The translations under genes and the position numbers were made by a program. From Opitutales bacterium (GTDB lineage: Bacteria; Verrucomicrobiota; Verrucomicrobiia; Opitutales; JAJFLR01), in NCBI GenBank assembly GCA_021772565.1, contig JAJFLR010000054.1, positions 85,932 through 149,931 on the forward strand: DNA of 64,000 bases. Direction: 5' to 3'. How positions within the stretch are numbered: position 1 is the stretch's first letter; each line of letters begins with the position of its first letter. Below the pieces are notes generated by a model that had not been told where the DNA came from, made no database searches, and saw only the letters and a list, made by a program, of their open reading frames with translations. Shown here piece after piece: positions 29,217-39,069 of the stretch.

Positions 29217-30836
29217 ATGATAAAGAAATTAATTATCTTCGTAATTTTCCTGGCTGCCGTGCATGTTTCCATGGGCGAGAGAATGGATAGTCAGCCGAAA
29301 GAAAATATTCAAGCTGAGGAAGTTAATCCTCAAATTGAAAATTTATCCACTGAATCTACTGAGAATACAAAAAAAAATGAGTCTGATAATCAGCAAAAAA
29401 TATCGCCCGTACTTCAGCCGGAAGAAATTGATCACATTGATTTTACAGAAGAAAAGACAGATTTATCCAAACAATTTCCTCTCACAGACAAAAAAAGATT
29501 AGTATATATTATTCCCATCCAGGGACCTATCTCAAAACCGACGCTTTATATTCTTCGCCGTGGTCTCAAAGATGCAATATCTGAAGGCGTTGATACGATA
29601 GCGCTAGATATGAATACTCCGGGTGGTCGGCTGGATGTCACTCTTGAGATGATGGAAATACTCGATAATTTTGAAGGTGACACTATTACATTTGTAAACA
29701 ATGATGCGATTTCTGCAGGTGCATATATTTCCATAGCGACAGAGGATATTTATTTCTCTCCCAAAGGTGTTATTGGTGCCGCAGCAGTTGTCCAGTCAAC
29801 CGGCAAAGAAATTGATAAATCGATGAAAATGAAAATCGATAGTTACCTTCGGGCAAAAGTGCGCAGTGTCGCCGGTGATGGCCGTTATCGTGCTGATGTC
29901 CTCAGAGCAATGATGGATGATGCGTTTGAACTAAAAATTGGGGAGAAAGTTATTAAAACAAAAGATGAACTCCTCTCACTAACCGCTAATGAGGCTATCG
30001 AAACTTATGGTGATCCACCTCAAAAATTATTGGGCGTTTCTATTGTTAAAGATATAAATGCATTACTTACTGAGAAATATGGTAAAGGAAATTTCGCAGT
30101 AACAACATTTGAAGTAACATGGTCAGAATCATTGGCACAGTTCATGGACAAAATTGCACCAATTTTAATCGGGTTGGGGATGTTATGCTTGTTCATAGAA
30201 TTCAAAACACCTGGCTTCGGAATATTTGGCATTTCCGGAATTATAATAATCGCAATTGTTTTTATCAGTAATTATGTCGCCGGTCTGGCAGGTTATGAAC
30301 CGATGTTGGTTTTCATGGCAGGAATGATTCTTTTAGGACTGGAGTTATTTGTTTTTCCCGGTACGTTGTTTATGGGTCTTCTGGGAATAGTATTAATACT
30401 AGGATCATTAATTTGGTCGTTAGCTGATATTTGGCCGACGAGTGGTGGTGGCATATCGATTAACCCTGATCATTTGTGGTATGCAATTTATCGAACCGGA
30501 ATTGGACTTACAATTTCTATAATTGGCCTGGTTTTAATTTGGAAAATTTTACCCAAGACTTCACTTTGGAGCAACTTGGTATTGTCAGATGTGCAACCAC
30601 AACCTGGATTTTCTGCTGCAACACGAGATACAAGCAATGTCGGTAATGAAAATTCACTACCTGATATTGGCACTGAGGGCATAACCGTTACAGATATGAT
30701 GCCGAGTGGTGAAGTCGAAATACAAAACAAACGTTATCAGGCATCAGTAAAATATGGCATTTTAAGACGTGGAGATGCAATAACAGTAACCGGCTACAAA
30801 GATTTTTCACTATTGGTAGATAAACTAAAATCATGA
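29217..30836 (+). CDS. long-form NfeD membrane protease (ClpP-class)
   Basis: 539 residues. A signal peptide (1-20) and an acidic/glutamine-rich linker to about 80 precede a ClpP-class serine protease domain: MNTPGGRLDV near 138, then NDAISAGAYISIA with the putative nucleophile serine near 168, and a Lys in the following helix. Four or five membrane segments (about 310-440) and a C-terminal OB-fold NfeD domain (GITVTDMMPSGEVEIQNKRY) follow. Known NfeD1b proteins work with slipin/stomatin. It is coupled to the short NfeD gene by an ATGA overlap. Confidence 0.9.
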   Translation: MIKKLIIFVIFLAAVHVSMGERMDSQPKENIQAEEVNPQIENLSTESTENTKKNESDNQQKISPVLQPEEIDHIDFTEEKTDLSKQFPLTDKKRLVYIIPIQGPISKPTLYILRRGLKDAISEGVDTIALDMNTPGGRLDVTLEMMEILDNFEGDTITFVNNDAISAGAYISIATEDIYFSPKGVIGAAAVVQSTGKEIDKSMKMKIDSYLRAKVRSVAGDGRYRADVLRAMMDDAFELKIGEKVIKTKDELLSLTANEAIETYGDPPQKLLGVSIVKDINALLTEKYGKGNFAVTTFEVTWSESLAQFMDKIAPILIGLGMLCLFIEFKTPGFGIFGISGIIIIAIVFISNYVAGLAGYEPMLVFMAGMILLGLELFVFPGTLFMGLLGIVLILGSLIWSLADIWPTSGGGISINPDHLWYAIYRTGIGLTISIIGLVLIWKILPKTSLWSNLVLSDVQPQPGFSAATRDTSNVGNENSLPDIGTEGITVTDMMPSGEVEIQNKRYQASVKYGILRRGDAITVTGYKDFSLLVDKLKS

Positions 30837-31300
30837 GCACAATTATTGTACTAATCGTAATAGCAATTTTACTCTTCTCCTTTGAAATAATTATTCCGGG
30901 TGGCATATTGGGAGTTATCGGAGTCGTATTTCTACTAATTGCCTATGGTTATGCCTATGCTACATTCGCTGCACCCGGGTTAATAATAACTATAATCTGT
31001 TCACTTGTCGCTTCCGTTGTCATTATCTACATCGAATTAAAAATATTTCCCGAAACAAAATTGGGCAAAATATTTATATTAAAAAATTCGAATAAAGAGA
31101 CCTCTATGAAACAACAGGCGGATGATACTATAGTTGGGAAAACGGGGGTTGTTCTAACCACAATGTCACCATCCGGATTAGTTGAAATTAACGGCAAGCA
31201 GTATGAATCATTTTCTCAGAGTGGACTTCTTGAAGAAGGAACCGAAGTCGAAGTCGCTAGCCAGGATAATTTTCGGTTGATCGTTCGGAAATTAAGTTAG
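30833..31300 (+). CDS. short-form NfeD protein
   Basis: 155 residues: three membrane segments in the first 75 residues (IVLIVIAILLFSFEIIIPGG, VFLLIAYGYAYATF, IITIICSLVASVVIIYI) and a C-terminal NfeD OB-fold (GKTGVVLTTMSPSGLVEINGKQYES). Starts within the stop of the long NfeD gene (ATGA). Such short forms usually precede a slipin gene, but none follows here; the next gene is lpxB on the other strand. Confidence 0.88.
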   Translation: MSTIIVLIVIAILLFSFEIIIPGGILGVIGVVFLLIAYGYAYATFAAPGLIITIICSLVASVVIIYIELKIFPETKLGKIFILKNSNKETSMKQQADDTIVGKTGVVLTTMSPSGLVEINGKQYESFSQSGLLEEGTEVEVASQDNFRLIVRKLS

Positions 31301-31458
31301 CAAAATTCGGGCGTGAATGATATCAGAACTAAAATTCTGTATATCAATTTCATATTTAATCGTAAAGCCTCAGAAGAAATAGAAAACTAAAACAGCTATT
31401 TGAAGAATGGAGATAGGGGAATGGTTGATTGTTGAAAAAAAGATAGAAATGTAAATCT

Positions 31459-32634
31459 TTATCCAATTATCTTACTTAACCACACAGCCGGAGTAACGTT
31501 ATTTCCAGATTTCAGTTTCTGCCGCAATGACTCTGCATTTTTTTTCATTATCTGATATTTTATTTCGTGCTCTATTGTAATTTTAAGAGCAATTCTCAAA
31601 CTGTCAGGCTTGGCTTTTCTTTGAATATATTCCTGATAAACCGGACGATTGAGTAATATGTTAGCGATACCCAGGTAGGGAATTTTTATTAACTTTTTTC
31701 CAATAAGATAAGAAATCGGATGAGTCCTATAAACTATTGCACCTGGAATACCTGCTAAAGCACATGCGAGTGACATTGTTCCGGAACTGGTCAACACCGC
31801 TTTTCCTGATACTGATTTTCCGAGTGGGGCTAATTTTATTTTTTCTTTAACATCTTCATACTTATTTAAAATACCTTCAAGTTGAGTTTTAATTTTTTCG
31901 CTCGGATATATCGTAACGGCTGTCTCATCAGGAAAGTCTCTCAAATACATTCTGAAAGTTTCTACCAAAGTTGGAAAAATTAATTTAACAGGATTTTCTC
32001 TGCTGCCTGCTAACAATAAAATGGGTGCTTTTTCATCGTAAATGACTGGTGCTTGATAATCAAAGTCAATGAAGGGATGCCCGACAAACTGAACGGGTAA
32101 ATCTGTGTCTTTATAAGAATCAACTTCAAAGGGGAAGATGACCCCTAACGCATCCAGCCATTCGGCCATTTTAAACCGCCGTTCTTTTTTCCATGCCCAA
32201 ACTTGAGGGCCAATATAGTTTACAATATTTATTTGTCCCCCACCCTTTTTGCTTAATTTTAATTTAAACAATTTTTGAGCCAGTCTTAAATTAAAGCCGG
32301 GATAATCAATCAAGCAAATGTTTTTAGGTTTATGAGTTCTGATCCAGGAAATTGTTTTATTAAATAAAGTCTTAAAATAATTATAGTTCTTTAAAACTTC
32401 ATAATATCCTACGATCGAACATTGTGTTAAATCAAACAGTAACTGTGCTCCGGCAACCTCAAGCGCACTGCCACCCAATGCTACAATATTTAACTCAGGA
32501 TTTAGCTTTTTTAACTCTGCGACAACTTTAGCCCCATGTTGATCACCGGAGTGTTCACCGGCAATGATAAGTAAATCAACACCTTCTTTCAACGGATTTG
32601 GAAAATCAGAATTTGGTGATAATTTTTTTTCCAT
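31459..32634 (-). CDS. lpxB: lipid-A-disaccharide synthase
   Basis: Joins UDP-2,3-diacylglucosamine and lipid X in lipid A synthesis at the inner membrane. 391 residues of the GT19 family: IIAGEHSGDQHGA near 24-36, LIDYPGFNLRLA near 113, YIGPQVWAWKKERRFKMAEWLD near 141-162, FVGHPFID near 182 and the C-terminal SSGTMSLACALAGIPGAIVYRTHP. It begins 6 nt after the stop of the glycosylase-fold gene upstream. This is good evidence for an LPS-bearing outer membrane. Confidence 0.95.
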   Translation of the reverse strand: MEKKLSPNSDFPNPLKEGVDLLIIAGEHSGDQHGAKVVAELKKLNPELNIVALGGSALEVAGAQLLFDLTQCSIVGYYEVLKNYNYFKTLFNKTISWIRTHKPKNICLIDYPGFNLRLAQKLFKLKLSKKGGGQINIVNYIGPQVWAWKKERRFKMAEWLDALGVIFPFEVDSYKDTDLPVQFVGHPFIDFDYQAPVIYDEKAPILLLAGSRENPVKLIFPTLVETFRMYLRDFPDETAVTIYPSEKIKTQLEGILNKYEDVKEKIKLAPLGKSVSGKAVLTSSGTMSLACALAGIPGAIVYRTHPISYLIGKKLIKIPYLGIANILLNRPVYQEYIQRKAKPDSLRIALKITIEHEIKYQIMKKNAESLRQKLKSGNNVTPAVWLSKIIG

Positions 32635-32640
32635 ATTTTA

Positions 32641-33213
32641 TTAATCGATATACTCGCTTATTAATTTTTTGAATCTTGGTAAAAGAATTGAATGAAACCA
32701 AGGATTCTTTTTCAGCCAAAATCTATTTCTTGGAGAAGGATGTGGTAGTGGAAAATAGTTAGGTAGATATTTCTCAAAGTTTCTGACAGTTTCTGTTAAA
32801 TTTTTTTTGGCTTTCTCCTGCAGGTAATATTTCTGAGAATATTGTCCGATAAGAATTATTATTTTCACGTCGGACATTTTATTCAACAATTTAGCATGCC
32901 ATTCAGGAGCACATTCAGATCTGGGAGGTAAATCGCCAGACTTGCCTTTACCCGGATAACAAAAACCCATTGGTATCAATGCAACTTTATCAGGATTATA
33001 AAAAATATCGCTCTCAATTCCCATCCATTCACGTAATAATTTGCCACTTTGATCATTCCAGGCGATGCCGCTTTGATGAACTTTGCTTCCGGGTGCCTGG
33101 CCGATAATAACGATTTTGCTTTTTCGACCGGCTGCTAATATGGGATTCGGACTGTGCGACAAATGGCTCTTACAAATGATACAGTTGCGAACCTGATTTA
33201 AAACTGAATTCAA
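32641..33213 (-). CDS. uracil-DNA glycosylase-superfamily protein
   Basis: 190 residues. Motif A is GQAPGSKVHQSGIAWND near 38-54 and the C-terminal motif is LPHPSPRNRFWL near 157, as in single-domain glycosylase-fold proteins related to family 4/5 enzymes. Only two N-terminal cysteines (CIIC) are seen, so the four-cysteine Fe-S cluster of family 4 is absent. It starts with TTG at 33211-33213. Base-excision activity is likely but the lesion is unknown. Confidence 0.82.
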   Translation of the reverse strand: MNSVLNQVRNCIICKSHLSHSPNPILAAGRKSKIVIIGQAPGSKVHQSGIAWNDQSGKLLREWMGIESDIFYNPDKVALIPMGFCYPGKGKSGDLPPRSECAPEWHAKLLNKMSDVKIIILIGQYSQKYYLQEKAKKNLTETVRNFEKYLPNYFPLPHPSPRNRFWLKKNPWFHSILLPRFKKLISEYID

Positions 33214-33246
33214 TTTGTATATTTTATTATTTTAATAAATTGCGCT

Positions 33247-34038
33247 TCAATTTAATATTCTACGAATTGAGATTAAAGCTATAATAAATGCTGACATAAA
33301 CATTGAAATATATTTTGGCTCTGGAACATTAGCTGTAATATCAATATTACCCAATAAAATGTCATCACCAGCTGCGCTCGATGTGTCATCACCTAAAAAT
33401 AAATAACTCGAAAGATTATAGGGAGTACCAAATGCAGTGTAGTCACGAGTAGCTCCTGTCAGAATTTGAACATTATCTGCAAACAATGTATATGTGCTTC
33501 CGAGTATAGTCAGGTCATAATTAATTAAACTAAATGGACTACTGTTTGTGGCAGTAGTATCAAAAGAGACACCTTCAGAATGAGTAAAAATTGGGTTGTC
33601 GCTTTGAGCCCAAATTTCATCTTCCCAAAAACCCAATTCGATACCGGTCTTGGCATTCGATAAAATTATCACACTGAACCCGGCACGATCATTTGAAACA
33701 TGACTCTCATTTATTACTTGCAAGTCAAATGACAGTGTAAATCCAAAATTCTGATTGAGTTCTACAAAATTTGAACTCTTAAAATTTAGTGTAATTGGAT
33801 TGTAGTTACTGTAACCAGCAGAAACAGCATTATCGGTAATTAAATTCACGCCAATATCGCTAGATGCATTTGCTTGTTGTGATGCTGATCCACCAAATAT
33901 GGAATTGTCGGAATAATTTAACCATGACTGATCAGCCGGTAAATTATTTTGGCTACGATCATATAAAAGTGTTCCTAAAATAGAGTTAGTTATAATACTT
34001 AAATTTAAAAAAAATATTAGTGAAATTTTTGTGTTCAT
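33247..34038 (-). CDS. PEP-CTERM surface protein
   Basis: 263 residues. A signal peptide (1-22) leads to a beta-rich, Asn/Ser-rich domain (TLLYDRSQNNLPADQSWLNY, FGFTLSFDLQV), which resembles the 'choice-of-anchor' domain class found before sorting signals. The C-terminus has VPEP, a membrane segment and RR, the PEP-CTERM signal recognised by exosortase. It is probably exported and anchored or released into the extracellular matrix. Divergent from the OmcB-like gene. Confidence 0.85.
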   Translation of the reverse strand: MNTKISLIFFLNLSIITNSILGTLLYDRSQNNLPADQSWLNYSDNSIFGGSASQQANASSDIGVNLITDNAVSAGYSNYNPITLNFKSSNFVELNQNFGFTLSFDLQVINESHVSNDRAGFSVIILSNAKTGIELGFWEDEIWAQSDNPIFTHSEGVSFDTTATNSSPFSLINYDLTILGSTYTLFADNVQILTGATRDYTAFGTPYNLSSYLFLGDDTSSAAGDDILLGNIDITANVPEPKYISMFMSAFIIALISIRRILN

Positions 34039-34263
34039 TAATTTAAAAATGTTAACAATAAAAGTTATTTTAATACCTGATTATTAGAGAGTTATTTACT
34101 AACAAAACGAATTTTTCAATAAATAATATCATTAAAATTGAATAAATTTGAACCGATTGAATTGACTCATTGAATTGATATTTTTTCCTTGCACAGTAAA
34201 CACATTTTTTACAGGGTCGTGGGTAATTGACCAAATTAATTTAACATATAATTATATAACGAC

Positions 34264-35877
34264 ATGAAACACAATAAGATAAATACATTTATTTTCGGGA
34301 TTATTTTAATGCTGGGAATGCTATTAAATTCTGGGTGCACGACATGGTGCCCATGGAAAACAACAGAAGTTGAAGAAGAAACAGTTACAACAACAGAAGA
34401 AAGAGCTGTTGAAACTAAGAAAGCAGTTGTGCAAACCACAAGTGGATATGGGCCATCATATACGACCTATGACAAAAAAGGCGTAACATATAAAAGAGGT
34501 TCAATGGCATTTCCTACAGGAAATCTTTCTTCAAGTACAGTCTTGCTAGAAAAATCATTTCCTGCAGAGGTCATGGTTGGACAACGGTATAATTATAGAT
34601 ATACTGTGAAAAACTTACTTGATTATCCTATTACGAATGTTGAGTTAAAAGACATCGTTAAAAACAACTTTGATGTTTCAAAATCTAAGCCAGCCGCTGA
34701 CAGCGTCAACGGTAATGAAGCTGTCTGGTTAATTGGTGATATGGCAGCAGGTGAGAAAAAGACAATAATAGTCTACGGCAGTTCAGCTGAAGAAGGAATG
34801 ACTACATCCTGCGGCATTGTAACTTTCAATCCTATTCTTTGCGAAGGCATTAAGGTAGTGAAAGCTAATTTGGAATTAGTAAAACAATCACCAAAATTAG
34901 TTACGATATGTGATAACATTCCATATTCATTTAAAGTGCGCAACTCAGGCAGCAGTCGTCTAACTGATGTTATTGTGACTGATCCATTACCTAAGGGAAT
35001 ACAAACATTGGATGGCAAGACATCATTAAAGTTTGATGCCGGAACATTGGAGCCAGGTGAAAGCAAAGATTTTAATGCTGAAGTTCGTGCAACCTCAACT
35101 GGTAAATTTGAAAACACTGCCAAAGCATCTTGTGCACAAGGAGTTGAAGCTGAAGATTCAAGTGTAGTTGTAGTTAAAGCACCGGCATTGGCTCTAAGCT
35201 GTGATGCACCAAAAGAAAGATTCATTGGACGTCCAGTAAGTGTTTGTTTCAACATTAGCAACACTGGTAACACGTCAGCCAAGAACACAGTTGTAACAAT
35301 GCCACTTCCATCGGGAGCAAGTTTCCAGGGTGCAACAGCAGGTGGAAGACTTGAAGGAGAGAATATTATCTGGGATATTGGATCATTACCAGCTGAAGGA
35401 AATAGAGAAGTGTGTGCTAATTTCACAGGTGCACAAGCTGGGAAACTAAGATTCAAAGCAAGTGCTACAGCAGACTGTGCAGAACCAACCAGTTCTACAT
35501 GCAGAACAAAAGTTGTTGGTATTCCAGCTATATTACTAGAAGTAATTGACTTGGAAGATCCGATTGAAGTAGGTGCAACCCAAACTTACGAAATCACAGT
35601 TACAAATCAGGGAAGTGCACCAGCTACTGGTGTAAAAATAACCTGTGAGATCGAAAATGCACAATCTTATGTATCTACATCAGGTGCAACTAGTGCAACC
35701 AATGAGGGTAGTAAGATTATGTTAGCTCCAGTAAAATCAATTGCACCAAAAGAAAAGGTTGCCTGGAGAATAATAGTAAAAGCAGTTGAATCAGGAGATA
35801 TCAGATTCCATGTATCAATGGAAAGTGATCAGATCAGTCGTCCTGTAAGTGAAACTGAAGCAACTAATCAATATTAA
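34264..35877 (+). CDS. DUF11-repeat lipoprotein, OmcB-like
   Basis: 537 residues. The lipobox NSGC near residue 24 (CTTWCPW follows) makes it a predicted lipoprotein. Three or four beta-sandwich DUF11-type repeats follow, each with a phrase like LTDVIVTDPLPKGIQTLDG or TSAKNTVVTMPLPSGASFQG and spaced cysteines. This layout is that of the chlamydial large cysteine-rich protein and its PVC relatives. It likely stabilises the envelope by disulfides. A TATAAT hexamer (34247-34252) lies 11 nt before the ATG. The gene ends at a very strong terminator, suggesting high expression. Confidence 0.88.
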   Translation: MKHNKINTFIFGIILMLGMLLNSGCTTWCPWKTTEVEEETVTTTEERAVETKKAVVQTTSGYGPSYTTYDKKGVTYKRGSMAFPTGNLSSSTVLLEKSFPAEVMVGQRYNYRYTVKNLLDYPITNVELKDIVKNNFDVSKSKPAADSVNGNEAVWLIGDMAAGEKKTIIVYGSSAEEGMTTSCGIVTFNPILCEGIKVVKANLELVKQSPKLVTICDNIPYSFKVRNSGSSRLTDVIVTDPLPKGIQTLDGKTSLKFDAGTLEPGESKDFNAEVRATSTGKFENTAKASCAQGVEAEDSSVVVVKAPALALSCDAPKERFIGRPVSVCFNISNTGNTSAKNTVVTMPLPSGASFQGATAGGRLEGENIIWDIGSLPAEGNREVCANFTGAQAGKLRFKASATADCAEPTSSTCRTKVVGIPAILLEVIDLEDPIEVGATQTYEITVTNQGSAPATGVKITCEIENAQSYVSTSGATSATNEGSKIMLAPVKSIAPKEKVAWRIIVKAVESGDIRFHVSMESDQISRPVSETEATNQY

Positions 35878-35900
35878 TACTTACTAAAACGATTTAATTT

Positions 35901-35936
35901 AAGGCCCGTTACGAATTCGTAACGGGCCTTTTTTTT
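35901..35936 (+). terminator. strong rho-independent terminator
   Basis: A perfect stem, AAGGCCCGTTACG with its complement CGTAACGGGCCTT, around AATT, running directly into a stretch of eight T. It begins 23 nt after the OmcB-like stop and is the clearest terminator in the window. Confidence 0.97.
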
Positions 35937-35968
35937 GCGGATAGTTTGCCACAAATCGCTTTGTTTAT

Positions 35969-36073
35969 GCTACCGAGTCACGATTTATCGGGACGACATG
36001 ATCACGAGAAAACATGACAATAGGATTTTTACTTTGTCATCGCGAGGAGTAGCGCAACATGGCGATCCATGAC
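35969..36073. repeat. dispersed palindromic repeat (GTCATCGCGAGGAG family)
   Basis: Contains TTTGTCATCGCGAGGAG and CATGGCGATCCATGAC. The preceding GCTACCGAGTCACGATTTA and GACGACATGATCAC match, in reverse, parts of the element at 52821-53005, so this is a shortened relative in opposite orientation. It lies within the 570-nt gene-free stretch 35878-36451. Confidence 0.8.
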
Positions 36074-36186
36074 TTTTTTGGAAGTTGTCGGCTGTTAGCC
36101 TCGGTATAGACAGAGCTTTTTCGAATTGCTTTACGACTTTAAATAAATAGACTACCAGACATAATGGATACAGAATATTCTATCTA

Positions 36187-36240
36187 TTTCGGTTCCAAGT
36201 TGAAAACGACATCTACCAATTTCTTATAGCAGATGCTATA
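36187..36240 (+). repeat. 54-bp MITE end, copy 1
   Basis: Reads TTTCGGTTCCAAGTTG, then AAAACGACATCTACCAATTT and GCAGATGCTATA at the outer end. The same 54 bp occurs at 48236-48289 and, reversed, at 57403-57456. No matching inverted arm is seen near this copy, so it is a partial element. The remainder of 36241-36451 shows nothing recognisable. Confidence 0.85.
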
Positions 36241-36451
36241 CATACAAAAATTAGAAGAAATTGAGCAGTAACCAATTTAATTTGAAGACCAGAAGTTTAT
36301 AGGTATGCAAAGTAGTGCATTCAATCAAAGAAAAGGAATCAAATTGAATTCAATAATTATTTTTCCATTGAAACATTTAACATATATAGTAATAGGTTTA
36401 ACAGGTAATATCCGGTATTGTGTGTTGAATGACAGAATATAATTTTAATAA

Positions 36452-38887
36452 GTGAGTAGGGGAAAAATAAAAATAGAAACTGCATGCTGGACATCATTTA
36501 ATAGTGTCCTTGTCTCATTTAATAAAGATTGGTATTCATCTCGCACACCTATATTAATTTGGCGTCCTGAAAATATTGAGATATCTGATGTAAAACAACG
36601 ATCGCCCCATCTATACGGTATCGATAGTGGATATTATTTAACTGATAACAAAATTCATTTCATATTGTATCAGAACCGTTATCCGGGAATAGATTGGAAA
36701 AATAATAATGTCTATGTCGTGGGTGACTTCAACGATTGGTCATATCATTTAGCAAAGTCGAAATGGATGCTTCAATCAGTGAAAATTGATAGTAAAAATT
36801 ATCAAAGATTTTCTATTGATCGCAATGAATTAAGAAATGATAAAACTTATCGATTCAAATTCATAACTCAATCTGGAAGATGGCTCGAAATCCCGAGTGA
36901 TACACCCAATATAATTACTGATAAAAATGGAAACACCAACTATGTAATTAAATTTAACAAAGGGGGTGCCCATCAATTTTATATTACAACTCCATTTTCA
37001 TTTTACAATGGTTCAAAATCAGAAATAACTTTGTTAAACAATGAAAGTAGACAAACAGTTAAAATTGATCCCGGAACATTCTTACTGGACCTAGAATCAT
37101 CAGTTGAACTTGGATCAATCGTCGATGGGAATGAAACTATTTTCAGAATATTTTCCCCTAGAGCAAAAACAGTAACCGTTTCATTTTTTAACAATCTAAA
37201 TTACCCCGATTTTATAACTCTTAATTTGAATCGAGTAGAAAATACCATTTGGGAAATTATACATCCTGAAAATTTACATGGTTGGTATTATTATTTTCAA
37301 ATTGATGGACATGATAATGACACTTTCAGTAATTTTAATTCTGAATTTAAAATTTTAGATCCATATGCACTCGCTACTGTTTCACCTTCTGGTCCCGGTA
37401 TAATTTGGGACAAAAAAAAATTACCAACTACATCAAAAAAATTTCAACCCCCAAGTTGGCATGATCTGATTATTTTGGAGGCTCATATTCGTGACTTGGT
37501 AAAACTGGCTCCTATTGATTTGAGTGATTCAGATCGTCTAGGATTTAATGGTTTAAAAAAATGGGTTGAGACAAATGGAAATTATCTCACAGAACTTGGC
37601 GTCAACGCTGTTGAGTTACAACCGATACAAGAGTTTGATGCTGAAAAGCCGGAAAATTATCACTGGGGCTACATGACAAATAATTTTTTCTCACCCTCAA
37701 GTAGTTATGCCTCAGACCCTGAGAACGGATCGCAGATTCCCGAATTTAAATCATTAATTGAAAGCTTCCATAAAAAGAAATTAGCTGTGATTCTCGATGT
37801 AGTTTACAATCATGTTGGTGAACCCAATCACTTGTTATTTATTGATAAATATTATAATTTTGAAATTGCAGCCAACGGTTCATTGATAAACTGGACTGGA
37901 ACAGGAAACACTTTGCGCTGCTCAGCCCCAATGATTAAGAAACTGATTATAGATAGTTTGATTCATCTAATTGAAGTTTATGACATTGACGGTTTTCGAT
38001 TTGATCTGGCAGAAATTCTTGGTGTGGAAGTTTTACTAGAAATTGAAAAAGCCTTAAAACAAGTCAAACCGTCCATAATTTTAATAGCTGAACCCTGGAG
38101 CTTTCGAGGACACATAGCTCTTGATTTAAAATCAACAGGGTTTGCATTCTGGAATGATAAATACAGAGAATTTATAAAGGATTATATAATGGGTAACGGT
38201 AATTTTGAAGGAATTTCCTATTTTTTAGAAGGATCGTTAAAACACTTAACCTCATTTCCTGCCCAATCTATTAATTATGTGGAATCACATGATGACTTTT
38301 GCTGGATTGATAAAATTACTGAAAATAAAGACCACAATGGCAACATCCCCACACCTAACGATCGACGAAGATCTCATTTATTAATTGCAGTTCTCATGTC
38401 CTCTATAGGAATCCCAATGATATCTGCAGGTCAGGACATGCTGCGTTCCAAGCGAGGAGTCCATAATACTTATCTGCGGGGAGATTTAAATGCCATAGAT
38501 TATGATCGTGCAATAAACTACTCAGGTACACACGAATACTTTCGAAAATGGATTAAGTTTAGGAGTTCAACTAAAGGATCTGTCTTCAGACTCACAACTA
38601 AGCCTACAGAAAAATATTTCCAAATGTACGGTGCAGACAATTCATCAGCAATCGCTTTAGAATATAATTCGGATCTAAGCCTACCAACAAATAGACTGCT
38701 ATTCGCTATAAATCCGGGTCAAAGAAAAATTTCAATATCAATCGATGATACTGAAATGAAAAATTATAAACAAATTGCAGATCATGAAAGATTTGATGAA
38801 CAGGGACTGACCGGTGCACTTATCAATGTAAAAAATAATAATCTTTCATTACCGGCTATGAGTTGTGGATTATGGCTAGAACATTAA
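36452..38887 (+). CDS. GH13 alpha-glucan debranching enzyme (pullulanase type)
   Basis: 811 residues, GTG start. An N-terminal region with a carbohydrate-binding/early-set look (VYVVGDFNDWSYHLAKSKW near 87-105; a second, VFRIFSPRAKTVTVSFF-like, near 230) precedes the TIM barrel. Catalytic landmarks are DVVYNHV at 449-455, DGFRFD with nucleophile D518, IAEPW with acid/base E547, and VESHDD with H613-D614. YHWGYMTNNFFSPSSSYA is pullulanase/isoamylase-like rather than branching-enzyme-like. No signal peptide, so it likely acts on intracellular glycogen. The exact subfamily is uncertain. Confidence 0.88.
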   Translation: MSRGKIKIETACWTSFNSVLVSFNKDWYSSRTPILIWRPENIEISDVKQRSPHLYGIDSGYYLTDNKIHFILYQNRYPGIDWKNNNVYVVGDFNDWSYHLAKSKWMLQSVKIDSKNYQRFSIDRNELRNDKTYRFKFITQSGRWLEIPSDTPNIITDKNGNTNYVIKFNKGGAHQFYITTPFSFYNGSKSEITLLNNESRQTVKIDPGTFLLDLESSVELGSIVDGNETIFRIFSPRAKTVTVSFFNNLNYPDFITLNLNRVENTIWEIIHPENLHGWYYYFQIDGHDNDTFSNFNSEFKILDPYALATVSPSGPGIIWDKKKLPTTSKKFQPPSWHDLIILEAHIRDLVKLAPIDLSDSDRLGFNGLKKWVETNGNYLTELGVNAVELQPIQEFDAEKPENYHWGYMTNNFFSPSSSYASDPENGSQIPEFKSLIESFHKKKLAVILDVVYNHVGEPNHLLFIDKYYNFEIAANGSLINWTGTGNTLRCSAPMIKKLIIDSLIHLIEVYDIDGFRFDLAEILGVEVLLEIEKALKQVKPSIILIAEPWSFRGHIALDLKSTGFAFWNDKYREFIKDYIMGNGNFEGISYFLEGSLKHLTSFPAQSINYVESHDDFCWIDKITENKDHNGNIPTPNDRRRSHLLIAVLMSSIGIPMISAGQDMLRSKRGVHNTYLRGDLNAIDYDRAINYSGTHEYFRKWIKFRSSTKGSVFRLTTKPTEKYFQMYGADNSSAIALEYNSDLSLPTNRLLFAINPGQRKISISIDDTEMKNYKQIADHERFDEQGLTGALINVKNNNLSLPAMSCGLWLEH

Positions 38888-39069
38888 ATAATAATCGATT
38901 CATAATCTTCACCTTAACCTTATCTACTTATTTGTTTAGTTTCTAATGTTAACACAGCAACGGTCAGGTTAGCAAAATTATTGATTTCTCTTGCAATAAA
39001 CAGTGACTTTGTTTCACATTTCCGCTCTTTTTTTAATTTAGATAACAATAATATTTTATAATATAAAAA

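Noticed and set aside
34773..35456. 227-residue frame opposite the OmcB-like gene
   Set aside because: Antisense shadow of a clear DUF11 repeat gene; composition follows the complement of the repeats.
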